Source: Commensalibacter communis
GTDB taxonomy: Bacteria; Pseudomonadota; Alphaproteobacteria; Acetobacterales; Acetobacteraceae
Assembly: GCF_947179015.1 (NCBI RefSeq)
Contig: NZ_CAMXCM010000001.1
Location: 1-64,000 of the forward strand
DNA: 64,000 nt
Direction of reading: 5' to 3'
Shown here: positions 30,876 to 40,513 of the stretch, one piece after another
Position numbering within the stretch: position 1 is the first letter of the stretch
How the letters are laid out: each line of letters starts with the position of its first letter
Position numbers and translations under genes: made by a program
Notes under the pieces: generated by a model
What the model saw: only the letters and a program-made list of their open reading frames with translations
Told to the model about the DNA's origin: nothing
The model's database searches: none

Positions 30876-31892
30876 TTACTGAGGGATTCCTTGAGTTGTG
30901 GAATGTTCAAAATGCAACGCCAAATCTGGATAAACAACGCTATAGACATCATGTGCAGCCATGGCAGCTTCACTGAACCCTTGTAAGATCAGTTTCAATT
31001 TTCCAGGATATTGCGCAATATCACCAATAGCATAAATACCTTCTTGACTCGTTTGTAAAGTGGTTTGATTTACAGGAATGCGTCCTTGACTAATTTCAAA
31101 GCCCCAATCTTTCAAAGTCCCAAGGTCGGTTGTTAAGCCAAAAAAAGCTAATAAATGATCTGCTTTTAAACTTTTAATTTCGCCGTCTAGAGAAATCACA
31201 TCAACTTCATTTAAACATCCTTGCTCACCACGTAATGCATGGAGCTGATAAGGAACCAGTTTATTAATTTTTTGTTCGTTAATCGCTTGTTCTAACCGAC
31301 AAAGACTTTCTGGTGCAGCGCGAAAACGATCTCGGCGATGGATCAAAGAAATAGAATTGGCTTTGTCTTTTAATGCCAATGCCCAATCAACTGCGGAATC
31401 CCCACCACCAGCAATAACAATATCTTTGCCGATAAATTGGTCACTATACCGAACATAATAGTGAATATTTCCTGCTTTTTCAAATTGTTCAATATTGTCC
31501 AAAGGGGGACGATTGGGACCAAAAGAGCCAGCACCTGCAGCGATAATGATAGCCTTCGCATGGATTTCATCACCTTTCTGGGTAATGAGGGTAAAGTTGC
31601 CTTTTTCTCCTTTTAAAGTAGTAACTGTTTTAGAAAGTAAGCGAGGAACAGAAAAAGGTTCAATTTGTTTTTCAAGAGAATCAATTAAAGATTGTGCAGT
31701 AATAGCAGGATGCGCAGGAATGTCGTAAATGGGTTTTTCTGGGTATAAAGCTGAACATTGTCCCCCTACATGTTCCAATGTATCAATCAGAACACAGGTC
31801 ATTTTTAGCATGCTGCACTCAAATGCCGCAAATAATCCTGTAGGACCTGCGCCGATAATGGCAACATCAGTAGAGATGGATGATTTTGTCAT
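30876..31892 (-). CDS. Ferredoxin/flavodoxin-NADP+ reductase, thioredoxin-reductase-like
   Basis: 338 residues. FAD-binding GAGPTGLFAAFECSMLKM starts at residue 13; a GGQCSALYPEKPIYDIP segment, then the NADP-binding IVAGGGDSAVDWALAL near 163, and the C-terminal YAIGDIAQYPGK near 289 define the TrxR-like FNR group. The CxxC redox pair of true thioredoxin reductases is absent, which separates the two families. It transfers electrons between NADPH and ferredoxin or flavodoxin. It lies upstream of alr and divergent from tsaE. Confidence 0.9.
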   Translation of the reverse strand: MTKSSISTDVAIIGAGPTGLFAAFECSMLKMTCVLIDTLEHVGGQCSALYPEKPIYDIPAHPAITAQSLIDSLEKQIEPFSVPRLLSKTVTTLKGEKGNFTLITQKGDEIHAKAIIIAAGAGSFGPNRPPLDNIEQFEKAGNIHYYVRYSDQFIGKDIVIAGGGDSAVDWALALKDKANSISLIHRRDRFRAAPESLCRLEQAINEQKINKLVPYQLHALRGEQGCLNEVDVISLDGEIKSLKADHLLAFFGLTTDLGTLKDWGFEISQGRIPVNQTTLQTSQEGIYAIGDIAQYPGKLKLILQGFSEAAMAAHDVYSVVYPDLALHFEHSTTQGIPQ

Positions 31893-32114
31893 AGCTTTTG
31901 ACCTTTAATGATTCATCATAAGAATGGTTAATGATTTCGTATTCATAAATAAAAACGCAATATACTGTAGAATAATGGTTTTATAAATAACTTCCCTTTG
32001 TAATATAATATGTATAACACCATTTTATAAAGAATAAGCAACTCTATATGCTTTAAGACAAAGAAAATTGATCGTATGAGATTGATGTAAGCGGTTGGGC
32101 AAAGGGATAAAAAG

Positions 32115-32564
32115 ATGGATGAATTACTGTATGCATTGCCAAATTTAGAGGCAACAGAGGCATTAGCACAAAAAATTGCTCAGCAAATAAGAAAGCAGGA
32201 TTCTATTTTATTATTCGGCCCATTAGGCGTAGGGAAGACATCTTTAGCTCGTGCATTATTAAGAGTTGTTTGTAAAGACTCAGAGATGGAAGTTCCCAGT
32301 CCTTCTTTTACGTTAGTACAACAATATGACACTTCTGACTTTTCTTTGTATCATTATGACTTATGGCGTTTGCAAGACGAAGAAGAGTTAATAGAGCTGG
32401 ATTGGGATGACGCTAGAGAAGAGGTAACCTTGGTTGAATGGCCAGAACGATTAGGCAGTTTACTACCAGAAGATAGCTTACAAATTCATCTTTCCATTCA
32501 ATCAGAAACCATGCGACAAGCAAAGTTAATCGGCTGGAAAGATCGTCTGTCTTTACTGTCATAA
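32115..32564 (+). CDS. tsaE: tRNA threonylcarbamoyladenosine biosynthesis ATPase TsaE
   Basis: 149 residues with Walker A GPLGVGKT (35-42), SPSFTLVQQY near 62 and the LVEWPERLG segment near 110. TsaE works with TsaB and TsaD to make t6A37 on ANN-reading tRNAs. It starts the tsaE-addB-addA-trxA group; addB follows after 46 bases. In many Alphaproteobacteria two genes (sugar kinase AmgK and nucleotidyltransferase MurU) sit between tsaE and addB; they are missing here. Confidence 0.95.
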   Translation: MDELLYALPNLEATEALAQKIAQQIRKQDSILLFGPLGVGKTSLARALLRVVCKDSEMEVPSPSFTLVQQYDTSDFSLYHYDLWRLQDEEELIELDWDDAREEVTLVEWPERLGSLLPEDSLQIHLSIQSETMRQAKLIGWKDRLSLLS

Positions 32565-32610
32565 CAGGTTAAATATTTTAGACTTTGATAAAATAGGAAC
32601 AAATAGCGGC

Positions 32611-35600
32611 ATGAATTTAATCTCTATCCCGTTTAATATGCCTTTTTTAGAAATCTTGGCAAAGCGATGGATCCATGAAGCACAAAATCAGCCTGATATG
32701 ATTCGTCAAGGCATGATTCTTGTTCCTAATCAAAGAACAGTCAAAGCACTCATTGATACATTTTTAAGAATTACCGAAGGGAAACCGATTTTATTACCTC
32801 GGATTATGTCGATTGGGGCGATTGATGAATCGGCGTTAATCTTAAAAGGTGACCATGCGTTTGCGTTGCCTCCAGCGGTTGATCCTATTTTACGCACTTC
32901 TGTTTTAACCAAGCTAATTATGAAAATGGATCAGTCTTTGGAGCATAAAGAACAAGCTGGTGAAATTTGGAAGTTGGCATGTTCTTTAGCAGAACTGATG
33001 GATGAAGCAGAATGGGCGGATTGTTCTTTAAAGGATGCACTGCCGAAAGCTGTCGAAGGGGAATATGCACAACATTGGCAAAATATTCTGCAATTCCTCA
33101 GTATAATTACAGAGATTTGGCCACAATGGTTGCTTGATAATCAAGTGATGAACCCGATTGCCAGAAAAGCAGCATTATTACGTATACAAGCTAAACATTG
33201 GCAAGAACATGGCGCATCAGCTTCAATATGGGCAATTGGGTTTATTGACGCACGTCCATCGGTGGTGGAGTTGCTTTCTTCGATTATGAATTTGCCCAAT
33301 GGGAAGTTGATTGTCACTGGAATACAAGAAGATCTACCTGAAGAGGTGTGGAATAATTTAGCATTAACGCACCCTTATGCGGAAATGGCGAAGATGTTTA
33401 TTGCGTTGGGGGTTAAACGATCTGATCTTCAATACTGGCAAGAAGATACGCTTTTGGTTCCTAATGAACGGGTTGAGGCATTTCAACAAACTCTATTGCC
33501 TGCCGAGTTATTGGATCAGTGGTTGGTAGGGCAACATTCAATTACGTTGCCAAATTGTTATTTATCTGAACCCACCGATCAACAACAAGAGGCGGTTTCG
33601 ATTGCATTGATGATAAGGGATGCTTTGGAACAACCCGATAAAAGAGTCGCTTTGGTAACGCCAGACCGTAACCTAGCAATGCGTGTTGCGTTAGAGCTGG
33701 GGCGGTGGGGAATCGTCGCGGATGATAGTGCGGGGGAGCCTTTATACAAAACACCAGCGGCTATTTTGCTCAGCCTTGTGGTGCGAGCCTGTATTGAGAA
33801 ATTTACCCCTGTTTCTTTACTTGCGTTGTTAAAACACCCTTTTGTGTGTTGTGGATATTCTCAAAAAACTTGTCGTGAATATACCCGCTTACTTGAGATC
33901 AATATTTTGCGACAATTTGCAGCAACAGGTTTGGAAACGATCGGTCATGCAACGCGCCAAAGAATAGCAGAGTTACAATTAACGCATCCAGAGCATTTGG
34001 GTGAACAATCTCTGCAATTTATATCCCATGCCTATGAGGTTTTGAATCTTATTCATTTGCTTGAAAAATTTATGGCACCCTTAATAGAAGGCGATTATAA
34101 ACGCCCTTTGGATCAATGGGCGATTGCTTTGGTTGAAGTGGTTGAATCATTGACGTCTAATAGTGAACAAGCAGGCGAAGATTTATTATGGACAGCCGAA
34201 GAAGGCAATGCTTTGGCTGAGCATTTAAGGAATCTAATCGCTGAAGCACAAATTTTAACAGAAATTACCTTGCAAGAATTTGAAGGGATTCTAAACGCTT
34301 CTTATACGGGTATGATCGTGCATACACGTCGAGTTTTGCGAGGGCGAAAAGATAAAGAATTACATCCCAGAGTCTATATTTGGGGATTAATCGAAGCACG
34401 TTTGCAGGTCGTGGATATGGTTATTTTAGGTGGGTTGTCCGAGGGCGTATGGCCACCAACGATTGATTCTGGCCCTTGGATCAGCAGACCGATGCGTAGT
34501 AAGATCGGAATTCCGTTACCAGATGCCGAGGTCGGACGTTCGGCTTATGATTTTATGTTAATTTGTTGCTCTGTTCCAGAAATCGTGCTGTCTGTGCCTT
34601 TGCAAAGGGATAATGCTCCCGTTGTGCCGTCACGATGGATTACCCGATTAAAGGCGTGGTTAAAAGGAAGACAAAGCTTTATTGTTGAGCATCCAGCTTT
34701 AGGTTGGGCAAAATTATTGGATCAACCCAAAGGGGCTGCTCAACCTATTTCTGTACCAAAACCAACCCCACCTTTGAAATGGCGACCTAAAACGATTTCG
34801 ATTACTGACGTGGAATATTGGTTAAAAGATCCTTATGAGATTTATGCAAAACGGATATTAAAACTCAGAAAAATTGTTGGGCTTGAAGAAGATCGCTCTG
34901 CCAGTATTTTTGGGAATGTCGTTCATGAAGGGTTAAAAAAAGCCTATCAGCAAGTCGGTTGGGATGAACAAATTGTTAAAGATAGCATGATTCAAGCGTT
35001 GGATGAACGGCGAGATATTATTCCTTCGATGCGGGAATGGTGGCGATCCAGAGTGCTAAAGATTGCAGACTGGGTGTATGAAGAAGAGCAAGCTAGGCGC
35101 AATGAAAAGAATTTTGGACGAGTTTATTCTGAAATATCCGGTTCGTATGATTTTTCCGAGGAAGCAGGAATATCCTTTACTTTACGTGGTATTGCCGATC
35201 GAATAGATTTTAATTACGATGGCACGATTGAAATCTTTGATTACAAAACAGGGCAAGCACCCTCCATTACTAGTGTAAAAAATGGCTCTGCTCCTCAACT
35301 CCCTTTAGAAGCTGCGATGATCTATCGTGGTGCTTTTGGTCAAAATCTTGCAGGAAAAATCATTACTCAGCTTTATTATTGGAAGCTCAAAGGCGGCTTG
35401 GATAATGATGAGCAAGTAAAGATTGTTAAGAAATCTTCTGGAATCACAATGGAGAATGAAGTTTATTTCTTATCTCAGCATTATTGGGACGCGTTGATCC
35501 GTTTGATTAAGCAATATAATGATCCGCAGCAGCCTTATTTGTCTCGTCCCCGTCCTTATTTGTTTGAAAAATCTGCAAGTGGTGGCATCCCAAGATTTGG

Positions 35601-35658
35601 TGATTACACCCATCTGGCTAGAGTGCTAGAGTGGAGCAGCATGGCAGGGGACGACTAA
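32611..35658 (+). CDS. addB: Double-strand break repair protein AddB
   Basis: 1015 residues, the helicase-inactive partner of AddA in alphaproteobacterial AddAB. The N-terminal half has the degenerate UvrD-like fold; the C-terminal nuclease domain starts near ITDVEYWLKDPYEIYAKRIL (residue 730) and carries the catalytic EIFDYKTGQAP motif near 873. AddAB resects double-strand ends for RecA loading. Its stop overlaps the preferred addA start. Confidence 0.95.
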   Translation: MNLISIPFNMPFLEILAKRWIHEAQNQPDMIRQGMILVPNQRTVKALIDTFLRITEGKPILLPRIMSIGAIDESALILKGDHAFALPPAVDPILRTSVLTKLIMKMDQSLEHKEQAGEIWKLACSLAELMDEAEWADCSLKDALPKAVEGEYAQHWQNILQFLSIITEIWPQWLLDNQVMNPIARKAALLRIQAKHWQEHGASASIWAIGFIDARPSVVELLSSIMNLPNGKLIVTGIQEDLPEEVWNNLALTHPYAEMAKMFIALGVKRSDLQYWQEDTLLVPNERVEAFQQTLLPAELLDQWLVGQHSITLPNCYLSEPTDQQQEAVSIALMIRDALEQPDKRVALVTPDRNLAMRVALELGRWGIVADDSAGEPLYKTPAAILLSLVVRACIEKFTPVSLLALLKHPFVCCGYSQKTCREYTRLLEINILRQFAATGLETIGHATRQRIAELQLTHPEHLGEQSLQFISHAYEVLNLIHLLEKFMAPLIEGDYKRPLDQWAIALVEVVESLTSNSEQAGEDLLWTAEEGNALAEHLRNLIAEAQILTEITLQEFEGILNASYTGMIVHTRRVLRGRKDKELHPRVYIWGLIEARLQVVDMVILGGLSEGVWPPTIDSGPWISRPMRSKIGIPLPDAEVGRSAYDFMLICCSVPEIVLSVPLQRDNAPVVPSRWITRLKAWLKGRQSFIVEHPALGWAKLLDQPKGAAQPISVPKPTPPLKWRPKTISITDVEYWLKDPYEIYAKRILKLRKIVGLEEDRSASIFGNVVHEGLKKAYQQVGWDEQIVKDSMIQALDERRDIIPSMREWWRSRVLKIADWVYEEEQARRNEKNFGRVYSEISGSYDFSEEAGISFTLRGIADRIDFNYDGTIEIFDYKTGQAPSITSVKNGSAPQLPLEAAMIYRGAFGQNLAGKIITQLYYWKLKGGLDNDEQVKIVKKSSGITMENEVYFLSQHYWDALIRLIKQYNDPQQPYLSRPRPYLFEKSASGGIPRFGDYTHLARVLEWSSMAGDD

Positions 35659-38600
35659 TGCAGTTAGAATTCTTAATGAATACGCCTGTTGACGAAGCCA
35701 ATGCCCAACAACGATTGGCATCGACACCAACAATTTCGGTCTTTGTGTCTGCTTCTGCGGGGAGTGGTAAAACCAAGTTATTAGTGGATCGTCTATTGCG
35801 GTTAATGTTGCCCAGAAAAGGGCGAGGTGGCACGTTACAGCCAGGAACGCATCCACAAAAAATTCAGTGTTTGACTTATTCCAAAGCTGCTGCTGCGGAA
35901 ATGGCTATTCGATTGCAGCGTAAATTAAGTGAGTGGGTTGGATATTCAGAACAAGAACTTAATCAAGCTTTGCGTGGCTTAGAAATTGAACCAGACGAAG
36001 CCATGCGTAAAGCGGCACGTGCTCTATTTGCTCAAGTGCTTGATTTGCCAGGGGGGATGCGGATTGAAACCAACCATGCTTTTTGTCAATCCATCTTGCA
36101 GCGTTTTCCATTAGAAGCCTCGATTAATCCTCAATTTAAAATTATAGAGGAAGGGGATAATATCCTTGCGTTTAAACGGGCATTTGATGAGAAAATACAT
36201 CTGGCTTCTGAACAAGACATAGAATTATTAAGTCCGATTGTCAGTAGTCAGAATTTCTTGGAAATCTTACAAGAATTACAACAAAATCAACGTTTTTTGC
36301 CTCCTGTATTTCAACTGATTGAAGAAGGCAGTTTTTCTCTATATTTACGTCAATTATTACAAATTTCTTATTCAAGTAGAGAGGAATATTTACACGCTGT
36401 TTGTGAAAAATGGCGTGATGAAACAGAATTTAAAGCATATTTGCAGCAAGCTCTTGAGGCAGATTCCAAGAGATTGAGAGACATAGCAGAATCTATCATG
36501 CAATGGCTTTCCTATCCCACAGATCAACGGATAGAGAATTGGGATTTTTTCACTAGTTGTTTTTTAACACAAAAAAACGAACTGAAATCGATCAAAGGAA
36601 ATAAATCGGATAATCCTGATATTGCGGCTTATTTCATAGAGCAAGGACAATATGTTCTGGATGTGATTGGTCGATTAAACATCTATATTGTGTATGAATA
36701 TACATTGGCCTTAATGAATGTTTTCGCACCAATTTGGAAACGGTATCAAGAGATTAAACGAACCCAAGGTGCTTTATATTATAATGATTTAATCGCTTAT
36801 ACATTGACCTTGTTAGATGATCCTGGTTCTGCTTGGGTATTATATAAACTGGATGGTGGGTTGGATCATATCCTGTTAGATGAAGTACAAGATAACTCGG
36901 CGGAACAATGGAAAATTGCTGCGGATTTATCAACAGAGTTTTTCTCTGGTATGGGACGAGATGAGGATCAACCGCATCCCAGAACGGTTTTTGCTGTAGG
37001 TGACTATAAACAATCGATTTATTCTTTCCAAGGCGCAAAACCTCAAGAATTTTTAAGCTGGCAAAAAATATTCAAACGCACTGTGTTAGAGGCAGGACAA
37101 TTATGGGAAGATCCTCAACTACGTGTCTCTTTCCGATCCAGTCAAATTATTCTGGATTTTGTAGATCACGTATTTGATCCTCAACAAGCGCTAAAAGGAT
37201 TATCAGGTAGTGGTTCAGAGAATCAATTTCCTGCACATCGTTCCGCTAGGACGGACTCGCCAGGTCGTGTCGATATTTGGCCATTAACGCGTATCGATGC
37301 GTTGGATAAAGAAACGGAAATGGAGTTATGGCAGCCCTTAAAAGAAAATCAAAAACATCAAAGTGCAGAGCTTATTCTCGCTGAAACCCTAGCTGATTGG
37401 ATATCTAAACAAATAGGCAAGGTGCCTCCGTATGGAGGTAAGCCTATTCAGGCTGGGGATATTTTGATCTTGATTCGTAAGCGATCAGTGTTTTCAAAAG
37501 CATTGATCCGATCTTTGAAATCTAAAAATATCCCTTTGGCGAATTTGGTTAAAACTCAATTATTGGATCAGTTAGCAGTTCAAGATTTATTGGTTCTATG
37601 TGAGGTGTTATTATTGCCTCAAGATGATCTAACGCTAGCTTGCGTATTAAAATCTCCTTTGGGTGGGCTAAGCGAAGAAAGTCTGATGGAACTTGCTGCA
37701 CCAAGGAAAAATGGCCAAAGCCTGTGGGGGACTTTATTTATCAGGCATAAGGAAAGACCCGATTGGACAGCAGTATGGAAGATGTTGTCCAGTCTGTTCT
37801 TGCGTATTGATTACGTCACTCCTTACGCTTTGTTGGTGGAGATTTTAGGCGAATATCAAGGGCGCACGAAGTTACTTGCACGATTGGGTGGGGAAGCTAT
37901 TGAGGCGATTGATGAGTTACTCTCTCAGGCTCTGCAATACGAAACATTGCATACCCCCTCTTTGCAAGGGTTTCTCTATTGGTTAAAGCAATCTGAGCGG
38001 ATGATTAAAAACGAAGCCGAATCCAGTATTGATATGGTTCGGATTATGACGGTGCATGGGGCCAAGGGGTTACAAGGGCGTTTGGTGATTTTACCTGACA
38101 CGATGAATGCAGCGTCAAAGCAGGGGGGCTTTCAATCAGATAAAGTATTAATTTGGAAAAATGATCCGTCTTTGGGGTTAACCGTCCCGCTATATATCCC
38201 TCAAAAGCAGTTTGATATCGCTGAAAGCCAGTTGGATAAAGACGCGAAAAAGCAAAGTGATGAAGCAGAAAGTAATCGTTTGCTTTACGTGGCTTTAACC
38301 CGTGCCAGTGAATGGCTATTAATTTGTGGCTGGCAGAAATCAACCAAAGAAGAAAAAGGGCTGGAGGAGTTGCCAGTTGGGAATTGGTATAGGCATAGCG
38401 TGACAGCTCTGCGACAGTTAAATGCACATTCACGAGATTTTTTCGGTGGGTGGGAAGGCGAGCATCTGTGGATTGAACAGAAAGGGCTTTCTTCTAAACA
38501 AGAAACTGCTTTAGATCAACAAATAACAAAATCAGTCCAACCCAAAATTATTTTACCAGCATGGATGGGGCAAGAAAATAATTGGATTGCTCAGACATTA

Positions 38601-39224
38601 GCGTCCGAAAAGCTACCTGCGGCACATTTGGCACCGAGCCGCCCAGAAGGAATAGAAATGGGGGATGTTTCTTCTGTGATCTCTCCTTTACAAACCAAAG
38701 CGAAAAGAGACCCTTTATATCGTGGGCGCTTGGTGCATCAGTTGTTACAATATTTACCAGATTGTCGCCAAGAAGAACGTGCTGATATCGCCCTGCATTG
38801 GTTAACACCGCTTGAGGGGCAATTTTCAGCCAAAGAAATTCACTATTTGGTCAAGCAAGTGTTACGGATTATAGAGCATCCTGAGTTACATTGTTTGTTT
38901 GATAAAGAAAGCTTAGTAGAGCAACCTTTGGTTGGCACAGTTAATGGGGTTGTTGTCACGGGACAAATCGATCGAATGCGTATTTTATCCGATCAAATTC
39001 TATTATGTGACTTCAAATCTGGGCGAAAAATCCCTCAGCAACCAGACGAAACACCAGTAAACTACTTAAAACAGATGGCTGCTTATTGGTCGCTATTAAA
39101 ATTATTATATCCTAAACATCGGATAAAACCGTTGATTGTATGGACTGATGCAGCTCGAATAATGTTTTTACCAGAGGAATTATTGATGAATTATATTCCA
39201 ACTGTAAAAGATAATCTTTCTTGA
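35658..39224 (+). CDS. addA: Double-strand break repair helicase-nuclease AddA
   Basis: 1188 residues, UvrD/RecB-type helicase with a C-terminal nuclease. Walker A ASAGSGKTKLLVDRL begins at residue 32; Walker B/DEVQDN is near 410; helicase motif QSIYSFQGA is near 450; VHGAKGLQG near 795; nuclease motif LLCDFKSGRKIP near 1120. ATG 35658 was chosen because it overlaps the addB stop (TAATG) with AGGGG seven bases upstream; a GTG at 35631 is in frame but less likely. Confidence 0.95.
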   Translation: MQLEFLMNTPVDEANAQQRLASTPTISVFVSASAGSGKTKLLVDRLLRLMLPRKGRGGTLQPGTHPQKIQCLTYSKAAAAEMAIRLQRKLSEWVGYSEQELNQALRGLEIEPDEAMRKAARALFAQVLDLPGGMRIETNHAFCQSILQRFPLEASINPQFKIIEEGDNILAFKRAFDEKIHLASEQDIELLSPIVSSQNFLEILQELQQNQRFLPPVFQLIEEGSFSLYLRQLLQISYSSREEYLHAVCEKWRDETEFKAYLQQALEADSKRLRDIAESIMQWLSYPTDQRIENWDFFTSCFLTQKNELKSIKGNKSDNPDIAAYFIEQGQYVLDVIGRLNIYIVYEYTLALMNVFAPIWKRYQEIKRTQGALYYNDLIAYTLTLLDDPGSAWVLYKLDGGLDHILLDEVQDNSAEQWKIAADLSTEFFSGMGRDEDQPHPRTVFAVGDYKQSIYSFQGAKPQEFLSWQKIFKRTVLEAGQLWEDPQLRVSFRSSQIILDFVDHVFDPQQALKGLSGSGSENQFPAHRSARTDSPGRVDIWPLTRIDALDKETEMELWQPLKENQKHQSAELILAETLADWISKQIGKVPPYGGKPIQAGDILILIRKRSVFSKALIRSLKSKNIPLANLVKTQLLDQLAVQDLLVLCEVLLLPQDDLTLACVLKSPLGGLSEESLMELAAPRKNGQSLWGTLFIRHKERPDWTAVWKMLSSLFLRIDYVTPYALLVEILGEYQGRTKLLARLGGEAIEAIDELLSQALQYETLHTPSLQGFLYWLKQSERMIKNEAESSIDMVRIMTVHGAKGLQGRLVILPDTMNAASKQGGFQSDKVLIWKNDPSLGLTVPLYIPQKQFDIAESQLDKDAKKQSDEAESNRLLYVALTRASEWLLICGWQKSTKEEKGLEELPVGNWYRHSVTALRQLNAHSRDFFGGWEGEHLWIEQKGLSSKQETALDQQITKSVQPKIILPAWMGQENNWIAQTLASEKLPAAHLAPSRPEGIEMGDVSSVISPLQTKAKRDPLYRGRLVHQLLQYLPDCRQEERADIALHWLTPLEGQFSAKEIHYLVKQVLRIIEHPELHCLFDKESLVEQPLVGTVNGVVVTGQIDRMRILSDQILLCDFKSGRKIPQQPDETPVNYLKQMAAYWSLLKLLYPKHRIKPLIVWTDAARIMFLPEELLMNYIPTVKDNLS

Positions 39225-39293
39225 TTTCGAAATAGTCGTTATTATGTATAAATTAATCAATGATGACTTATTTTAATGATAAAGGAATTAAAC

Positions 39294-39620
39294 ATGGGTG
39301 AATTTACAAAAGCAGTCACAGATGCTTCATTTGAAACAGATGTCTTAAAATCTTCTAAACCAGTATTGGTTGATTTTTGGGCTGAGTGGTGTGGCCCTTG
39401 TAAAATGGTTGCACCAGTTCTAGAGGAACTCGCTAAAGAAATGGGTGAGCAAGTAACTATTGCCAAAGTGAATGTGGAAGAAAGTCCAGATGCACCGACT
39501 AATTTTGGTGTACGAGGAATTCCAACAATGATTCTCTTTAAAGATGGGGTTCCAGTGGCAACAAAAGTAGGTGCGCTACCTAAAGAAAAATTAAAAGAAT
39601 GGATTGAATCTGCTCTATAA
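39294..39620 (+). CDS. trxA: Thioredoxin
   Basis: 108 residues. The redox site is WCGPC with Cys33 and Cys36; the cis-Pro is in GIPTM near 75, followed by LFKDG. It reduces cytoplasmic protein disulfides. ATG 39294 has AAGGA seven bases upstream, which rules out the in-frame ATG at 39276. It ends the tsaE-addB-addA-trxA group, a conserved alphaproteobacterial neighbourhood, and is convergent with hpnK. Confidence 0.97.
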   Translation: MGEFTKAVTDASFETDVLKSSKPVLVDFWAEWCGPCKMVAPVLEELAKEMGEQVTIAKVNVEESPDAPTNFGVRGIPTMILFKDGVPVATKVGALPKEKLKEWIESAL

Positions 39621-39633
39621 GCTATTCATTCAA

Positions 39634-40488
39634 TTAATGAACATTATCCCAAGTAATTGGGGTAATGTTGTTTTCTTTTAAAATCTTAGGAAAATCTGGA
39701 TGGCATAAAGCTTCTAGTTCTTTGGTAGGTTCATAATCTGGCATCAGATTTTGATATAATCCAGAGTGGCTGATTGAGGGATGAAAAAAGATCTCCGAAC
39801 GACCTTTGGGAAGATTGTGAAGTAATTTTGAGATCTTATCGAACTTCATATGCCCACACCAAGATAATCCAAAACACCAATCTAAATAACGCATATTCGC
39901 ATGGCGCAGCTGATATTTCAGGATGTTTGTCCAATATTGCACCAATAAATTTCCAATATTTTCTTTATAGGTGGTGTTGTCAATCGCCATTAATGTTTTT
40001 ACTGGTTCGTGTGGCACACGAATATTTCGTACACCAAACTCTTTACTGATCTCTATCAGCATTTTCCCAACGCTGGGATGCAGATGCATATGTTTATGCA
40101 CATCAATATGATCTAAAACAAGACCAGTATCAATAAATGTCTGTATCTGGGCTCTGATTTCTTTGCGAAGTTGATGCTGTATTGGTTTTTTAAAGAAATA
40201 ATCTATTCCCATTCGTAACTGATCCGAAGGGAATAGATTATTTGAATTAACGATTAAAGGAATTTCAGAATGTGGCAGAACAGAAGGCCCTTCAATCACC
40301 ACAAGATGTAATCCAACTTTCAATTTAGGCAATCTTTTTGCCCGTTGGATCGCATCTTCAGCGGCAGCCCCAGCAATCATCAGATTTGCTGTGCTTAAGA
40401 CACCCTGACGATGTGCTTGCTCGATGGCCTCATTGACCTCGACTGATAATCCAAAATCATCAGCCGAGATTAGAACTTGTCTATTCAC
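39634..40488 (-). CDS. hpnK: Hopanoid glycolipid deacetylase HpnK
   Basis: 284 residues of the ChbG/YdjC deacetylase family. The metal site segments are ISADDFGLS near residue 7, HLVV near 60 and DHIDVHKHMHLHPSVG near 120. In hopanoid synthesis HpnK removes the acetyl group from GlcNAc attached to bacteriohopanetetrol. The start is best placed at GTG 40488, preceded by AAAGGATTTTT; a longer frame to 40560 would overlap hpnJ. It is the last gene of dxs-hpnM-hpnI-hpnJ-hpnK. Confidence 0.93.
   Translation of the reverse strand: MNRQVLISADDFGLSVEVNEAIEQAHRQGVLSTANLMIAGAAAEDAIQRAKRLPKLKVGLHLVVIEGPSVLPHSEIPLIVNSNNLFPSDQLRMGIDYFFKKPIQHQLRKEIRAQIQTFIDTGLVLDHIDVHKHMHLHPSVGKMLIEISKEFGVRNIRVPHEPVKTLMAIDNTTYKENIGNLLVQYWTNILKYQLRHANMRYLDWCFGLSWCGHMKFDKISKLLHNLPKGRSEIFFHPSISHSGLYQNLMPDYEPTKELEALCHPDFPKILKENNITPITWDNVH
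39640..39669. terminator. Inverted repeat at the hpnK/trxA convergence
   Basis: Arms AACATTATCCCAA and TTGGGGTAATGTT pair with one wobble around GTAA. The structure is in the last codons of hpnK and lacks a U-run, so it is a hairpin that may stop or protect both transcripts. Confidence 0.45.
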
Positions 40489-40513
40489 AAAAATCCTTTG
40501 GTCGTTTAACAGA

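Noticed and set aside
32611-35658. AddB without a Walker A motif
   Set aside because: Alphaproteobacterial AddB normally lacks an active helicase site.
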